Assembly: GCF_000485595.1 (NCBI RefSeq)
Contig: NW_014577861.1
Span: 1 to 22,839 of the forward strand
Direction: 5' to 3'
From: Priapulus caudatus
Lineage: Eukaryota > Priapulida > Priapulimorpha > Priapulimorphida > Priapulidae
DNA: 22,839 nucleotides
The notes below the pieces were generated by a model. The model was not told the DNA's origin. It saw nothing but the letters and a program-made list of their open reading frames with translations, and did not search any database. Each line of letters starts with the position of its first letter. The first letter of the stretch is position 1. Below are positions 18,621 through 22,839 of the stretch, piece by piece. The translations under genes and the position numbers were made by a program.

Positions 18621-19975
18621 GCTTCCCTCTCTGCTGCTCACTCTGCAACGTCGACTGCTGCCCGTCCTCTTCTGGCACTGACGCTACTGCGCGAGGCGCT
18701 AATCACCAGAGCACGAGGTAATTGTGCGAAAGAGCGAGGAGGAACGCGGGTACACACACCACACGCAGACAAAAACACACAGCCTGATGAGAGGAGGGGT
18801 ATGTAGTGACGACGGAAATGCGCCAGACAACTCGGCGGCCTTACTGCCTTTGAAAGGGCTTCGCGCCACGCCAACTCCCTCTTGCACGTCGCACAGCGTC
18901 GTCACTTCGGCAACGGTGGCAGCTTAAATGCAGATGCTCAGTCTCCCCTTAGGCGATAAAACGCCGGCTCGGACAGCACGCTAGCAGCGCGTCACGAAGC
19001 CTCTTCCGTCCCTAACCGTGCGCATATAAAGCTTAAGTGCACGTCCTAATAAATTAGCGGTGCCGAGACGGGCGGGTGTTAATTGCAGTGTATCCACTTA
19101 CGAGACGTCGCAGTCAATCAATCAGCAAGAGAATGATGACAGTAGAAATGCGTTATCGCGCAGCTGCGCGCGCGCGCGACATGTGTGATGTTAAAAATGC
19201 GAACGTTTTTTTTATATTTCTCGCCGAACTTAACGAGCGCTGAGCTACACGTCGTGAAACATTAGCGAAAACCTTGCGCGCGCGGCGCTGATGCATATGG
19301 TAAGATCAATGAGAGTTAAGAGGTAAATTAGAGAGAGACGTCAGCGGGATGGCAATCGTGCGCAGATCCGTCGTCGTGGGTGGTATGCGTGTCACGTGTG
19401 AATGCCAATGAGTATGCTGCATATCACCAGTTCCTCCACTCGCCAACATTCAGTTAAGAACTTGGATTGAAATCATCGGTAGACGACGAACCTAAATGAG
19501 AAACCGAGAGAATATGCGGCGATACTTGTTATTATATCAGGGCACATAATACCAACGTGAATAATAATAGGACATAATAAATAGTATATAATAACTTATA
19601 ATATAGAAATCTCATTATATATTTAACTCTGTAATAGTATACAAGTAACGATCACCGATTGTTCGTAAGCCTTATTTCGGGTTCAAGCCTTGTCAGAACG
19701 AAGCATATTTTGTCGGACCAACAGAGAACCACGTCAAGAATATTCAACAAATGTATACTCCAAACATTTGCCAAACATTCTGTTAGCACGATAGAGACGT
19801 TGCAGTTGAGTCCAATCGCGTACAACGCAATGGGGAACTGCAATAGTCGTGTTGTATATCAGAAACACATAATTACTGTTATATATATTTAATAATGAGC
19901 TTTTACAAGATGTAATGACAAGATAGTAATTGTGAAACTCTTAGAAGATATGAGAAATGCAAGTGAGAAAACAAC
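18621..19975. other. No gene recognised; GC-richer 18.6-19.3 kb
   Basis: The first 700 bases are CpG-rich compared with the rest and could hold the first exon or promoter of the minus-strand secreted-protein gene, but I see no decisive motif. A palindrome-containing CG run (GCGCAGCTGCGC, about 19158-19180) and a TATA-like CATATAAAG (19023) are present. From 19.4 kb the sequence is AT-rich with nothing seen. Confidence 0.35.
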
Positions 19976-20009
19976 ACACAACACACACACACACAGCACA
20001 ACACACACA

Positions 20010-20056
<47 letters not shown>
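19976..20056. repeat. (CA)n microsatellite
   Basis: Imperfect then pure CA repeats. Confidence 0.95.
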
Positions 20057-20059
<3 letters not shown>

Positions 20060-20249
20060 TATGAGAATTCAGCTACTGCCAAAATTAAAACTACGTACAC
20101 GTTTCGTTAAACTTAACTTTAACTTTTAACTTAAAAAAAACAACAAAAGTTACACAGCAAGACGAACGCATCATTACTTAACGTTTCACATTTACCTGGC
20201 TGTGTTTTACCTTTCACTCCATTTACCTACGAGCCACGTTCATTACGAC

Positions 20250-20543
20250 ACGGCATCAGATATACATAATTTATGTACAAGAGCTAATTTGGAAAATATA
20301 ATTAACAGAAGAAGATGGACTTGGCTCGGTCATGTCGCCCGGATGAAAGAAGGTGTTATAGCGAAAACGGCACTTAGATGGACGCCAGACGGGAGGAGAA
20401 GAAGGGGAAGACCCAAGGAGACCTGGAGAAGGACCATCGAGAAGGAGATGCGGATGTGTGACCTGTCACGAGACACGCCGAGGCCAGTAGCAGCGGACCG
20501 ACGACGTTGGAGATCTCTTGTCACTGTCTTATGTGCATTCTAG
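20250..20543 (+). mobile_element. Non-LTR retrotransposon fragment: C-terminal tail of the reverse transcriptase protein
   Basis: The frame carries RRRWTWLGHVARMKEG, then TALRWTPDGRRRRGRPKETW and RRTIEKEM. It continues to DRRRWRSLVTVLCAF and stops at 20541-20543. The set WLGHV.RM, ALRW.P.GRR.RGRP..TWRR.....M and DR..WR.LV..LC is the hallmark C-terminal tail of animal LINE-type polyproteins, downstream of the RT domain. RT and endonuclease domains are absent, as expected for a 5'-truncated insertion. An AT-rich tail follows. The exact clade cannot be assigned from this piece. Confidence 0.85.
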
Positions 20544-20665
20544 GTACCTTCGAGGAACAACACAAGAGCTAATAATAGATATAGAATATAGTTCATATAT
20601 ACTGTATAATATATAATCAAATATAAATCAATAATATAAATAATATAATATCTTGATATGTATAC
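20544..20665. other. AT-rich sequence after the retrotransposon stop
   Basis: TAATA/ATATA-rich, possibly the element's 3' UTR or tail; no clear end or duplication found. Confidence 0.4.
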
Positions 20666-20717
20666 TATCAAGAGCGTATTAAGTACGTTAATACCATACT
20701 TAATTACGCTCTTGATA
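20666..20717. repeat. Imperfect palindromic element C
   Basis: TATCAAGAGCGTATTAAGTA on the left pairs with TACTTAATTACGCTCTTGAT-A on the right (one-base bulge). Its terminal CAAGAGC(G/A) matches element A at 8169, so it appears to be a third member of that family. TATAC occurs just outside on both sides. Confidence 0.6.
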
Positions 20718-21240
20718 TTATACTTACGAATTACGTGACTCTAACCGGAGTTAATTTAGAGGGCACACACTTGGAGGAAATTAATGTCATGGCTGGCCGC
20801 CCCGCAACATCTGTTTCAGTTGGCGGCCATCTTGTGCCCACGCTGACGCAAGCGCCACAACGCGATCGCTTACTGCATATAGTTCACTCGCAATGCCCCC
20901 AAAAGAATCTATTGTGGAAACAACATCCGTTGCGTAAATTGTGTCCCCGTGACCCACTGACAGATTTGCCGACAGACGACACCAGCTTGCCTACTTTCCC
21001 TTGTCGCTATAAACGAGAGCGCCACCTGTTAATAGATGTCTTTTTCGCCCGCGGGCTACGTTGAAGACAATAACGATGACACACGTGAAAGCTATTGTAA
21101 CTATAATATGTAGCGTTCGGTAGTACGTGCCTGGCACCGCCAGGAAAGTGCAACGTGCAACGTCCGGAGTTGGGCAAATGCAGTTTTAACTCATACACGA
21201 AATATATCTGAGCACATAATCCATAATTAATAACATGTCG
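20718..21240. other. No feature recognised
   Basis: An open frame of 109 codons (20735-21064) resembles nothing I know and shows no splice or family signature; left uncalled. Confidence 0.35.
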
Positions 21241-21394
21241 TGGTTGGAAACGGAGTATGCATGCACGCACGCATGCGCCCAATCACTCGGGGGCACTCAA
21301 GCACGCACGCACACGTACACGTACGCACACATGTGCACACGCACGCACGCACGCACGCACGCACACACCCACACACACACACACACACACAGCG
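21241..21394. repeat. (CACG)n/(CA)n microsatellite
   Basis: GCATGCACGCACGC, then GCACGCACAC and a pure CA run. It ends exactly where similarity to 16687 onward begins. Confidence 0.9.
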
Positions 21395-21474
21395 TGCTTA
21401 AGATGCACGCAACACGCACACACACACCATAGTTGTGATGTTATAGTAGTATTTTATATTATAGTCAGTTCCTA

Positions 21475-22243
21475 ACTATCGGATAACCTCTGGTACTGAG
21501 CAGGTAAGTGGCCGGCTGCGAGTTGCCTTCTCCTCTGCGCAGTTTCCAGCGTGCGCCGCATCTCGTCCGTCAGTGAGCATTCCTGGATGACGACCGAACT
21601 TCTGAGCGTCTCTCCTTGGCTTCCTCCGGCTCCTTTCAGGCTCTCTGGCTCCTGCTGACGGAACGACGTGCTGCTGCGAGGATGCTGCTTCCACGTAGCG
21701 GGCGCGTGCGGGAGCGGTAATACCTGTTACGCGAACTCAGCGAAGTAGTGTGCCGTCGTCTCCCGCCACGCGGGCGCTGGTACGTCGTTGTATAAGCGCT
21801 TGCGTTGTAAAAGGCTCTGCGTCTGCTCCCGCGCATTCTTTGTTTTCGTAGCTTCTCGTCTGCAGGGCCGGACCTGCTCGTCTCGCGCTGACGTCACCTT
21901 TGATGGAAGTCGCTGCTGATCATCAATCTCCATGCGACGCCGCTGCGCCGGGCGATGGCGCCGCTGCCCCCCCGTGCGAGCAGCTGCAACTCCCGTGGGA
22001 CTGCCCGCATGCTTAAGCGCAATATGCCCTCGCCGGCGTCGGCTCATGCTAGCCGGCGGACGAACGCCGGTAATCGTCAGCGTCGCTCGCTCGTCATCTC
22101 TGCCGTCCGGCGTGCGCATTGCTCGGTTAGGCGACGCTCGCGAGGCCGTGGCGCGTGGGGCGGGCGGCCGGGGTGGTAGCCCGAGTATGCACGCGAGGAC
22201 CACGCAACGAGGGTGACCGATCGAGCGCTGGAGGGGCGGCCAT
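21475..22243 (-). pseudogene. Frame-broken copy of the secreted-protein exon
   Basis: Corresponds to 16759-17499, from the ATG equivalent at 22243 (CGATCATGGCC conserved) to the stop region near 21480. Fragments such as VVLACILG, RRRMEIDDQQRL and YFAEFA are readable only in different frames. Dozens of indels abolish the frame. The region around the Arg/Pro-rich segment corresponding to 17018-17030 has also lost over ten bases. Either a decayed paralog or an uncorrected read of the same locus; the indel pattern favours the latter. Confidence 0.7.
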
Positions 22244-22454
22244 GATCGCGAAGCGTGGAATGAATCACGGGAGCGAGTTTTTAATGGTCTGCGATGAAAT
22301 TAATTTAAGAAAAAGTTTAATCTTTTATTAAGAAAATAATTTGAATTAAATTTGGAGAGTTTGAATGGTTGGAGATAAATAGACGTGTAATACAGTTACT
22401 TCAGCCATTGGCGGTAATTTTAGTTTGATGATAGATTATCACGGAATTCGTACT

Positions 22455-22787
22455 ATCTATCTATCTTACTATCTTATCCTATCTATTTATCTATCTTATG
22501 TCTCTACATCTAATCTATCTATCGTATCTATCTATCCTACTATCTTAATCTATTTGTGATCTATAAACTATGCTATCTATCTATCTATCTATCTAATCTT
22601 AATATACTATATATATTACGAAAAGAGAGCGAGAGAAGAGCGAGAGAGAAGAGAGAGGAGGAGAGAGAGGAGAGAAGAGAGAGAGAGGAAAGAGAAGAGA
22701 GAGACCTCCGCGAGCGGACGAGAGAGAGACGAGGGAGAGAGATTAGAGAGAGAGAAAGAGACGAGAGAGAGCGAAGAGAGAGGAGAT

Positions 22788-22818
<31 letters not shown>

Positions 22819-22839
22819 TAGAACGAGAGGAAGGAGGGA
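22455..22839. repeat. Degraded (CTAT)n then (GA)n microsatellites
   Basis: Equivalents of 17690-18075, with irregular single-base insertions inside the repeat units. They run to the end of the window. Confidence 0.85.

Larger units (their letters stand above)
21395..22839. repeat. Noisy direct duplication of 16687 to about 18060
   Basis: Starting at TGCTTAAGATGCACGC, the whole of the other copy is repeated in the same order and orientation: CA run, coding exon, AT-rich upstream DNA, CTAT run and GA run. Differences are mostly single-base insertions or deletions, spread evenly over coding, non-coding and repeat sequence. It runs to the window end. Confidence 0.85.

Noticed and set aside
20735-21064. 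109-codon plus-strand frame
   Set aside because: No recognisable domain, no splice or start context; may be chance in GC-richer DNA.

Overview
The window looks like animal (invertebrate) nuclear DNA. Coding exons are short, bounded by GT/AG splice sites and spread over long AT-rich introns. There are many microsatellites, short non-autonomous transposons, a non-LTR retrotransposon tail and vertebrate-type TTAGGG-like interstitial repeats. The species cannot be fixed from the sequence. The receptor sequence suggests a protostome, which is inference only. Both window ends lie in CT/GA microsatellite, a usual place for contigs to break.

Layout. (1) 1-4471, plus strand: the 3' part of a nicotinic acetylcholine receptor-like subunit gene, with one exon for TM1-TM2 (212-409) and a terminal exon for TM3, the cytoplasmic loop and TM4 (3779-4407). 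The 3.4-kb intron between them holds a G-rich tract directly after the donor, a trinucleotide repeat, three helically phased CRE-like sites, a degenerate telomere-like array, a long CG/TA/TG microsatellite and two decayed copies of the acceptor plus start of the TM3 exon. (2) 4472-10558: about 6 kb with no confident gene. It contains two related perfect palindromes and one unidentified coding-like exon with an in-frame TAA (9932-10154). (3) 14791-10559, minus strand: eight consecutive in-phase exons (377 residues) of a mitochondrial RTN4IP1-like NAD(P)H oxidoreductase, lacking only its first exon. Its introns carry a hAT-like element and a MITE nested inside a pogo/Tigger-like MITE. (4) 15033-15244: two adjacent MITEs of different families, each with a perfect 9-bp target duplication. 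(5) 17499-16759, minus strand: a secreted, dibasic-site-containing 246-aa protein that looks like a prepropeptide and is not recognised. (6) 17.7-20.7 kb: microsatellites, polypurine and polypyrimidine tracts, a retrotransposon C-terminal fragment and a third palindrome. (7) 21395-22839: a second, direct-orientation copy of 16687-about 18060, littered with single-base indels. It is a pseudogene or, more likely, an uncorrected-read assembly duplication.

The three gene loci have unrelated jobs: ion channel, mitochondrial oxidoreductase and secreted peptide. Nothing suggests a shared pathway. The items most worth following are the triplicated TM3 splice acceptor, the 9-bp-TSD MITEs, the palindrome family, the orphan secreted precursor and its noisy duplicate.
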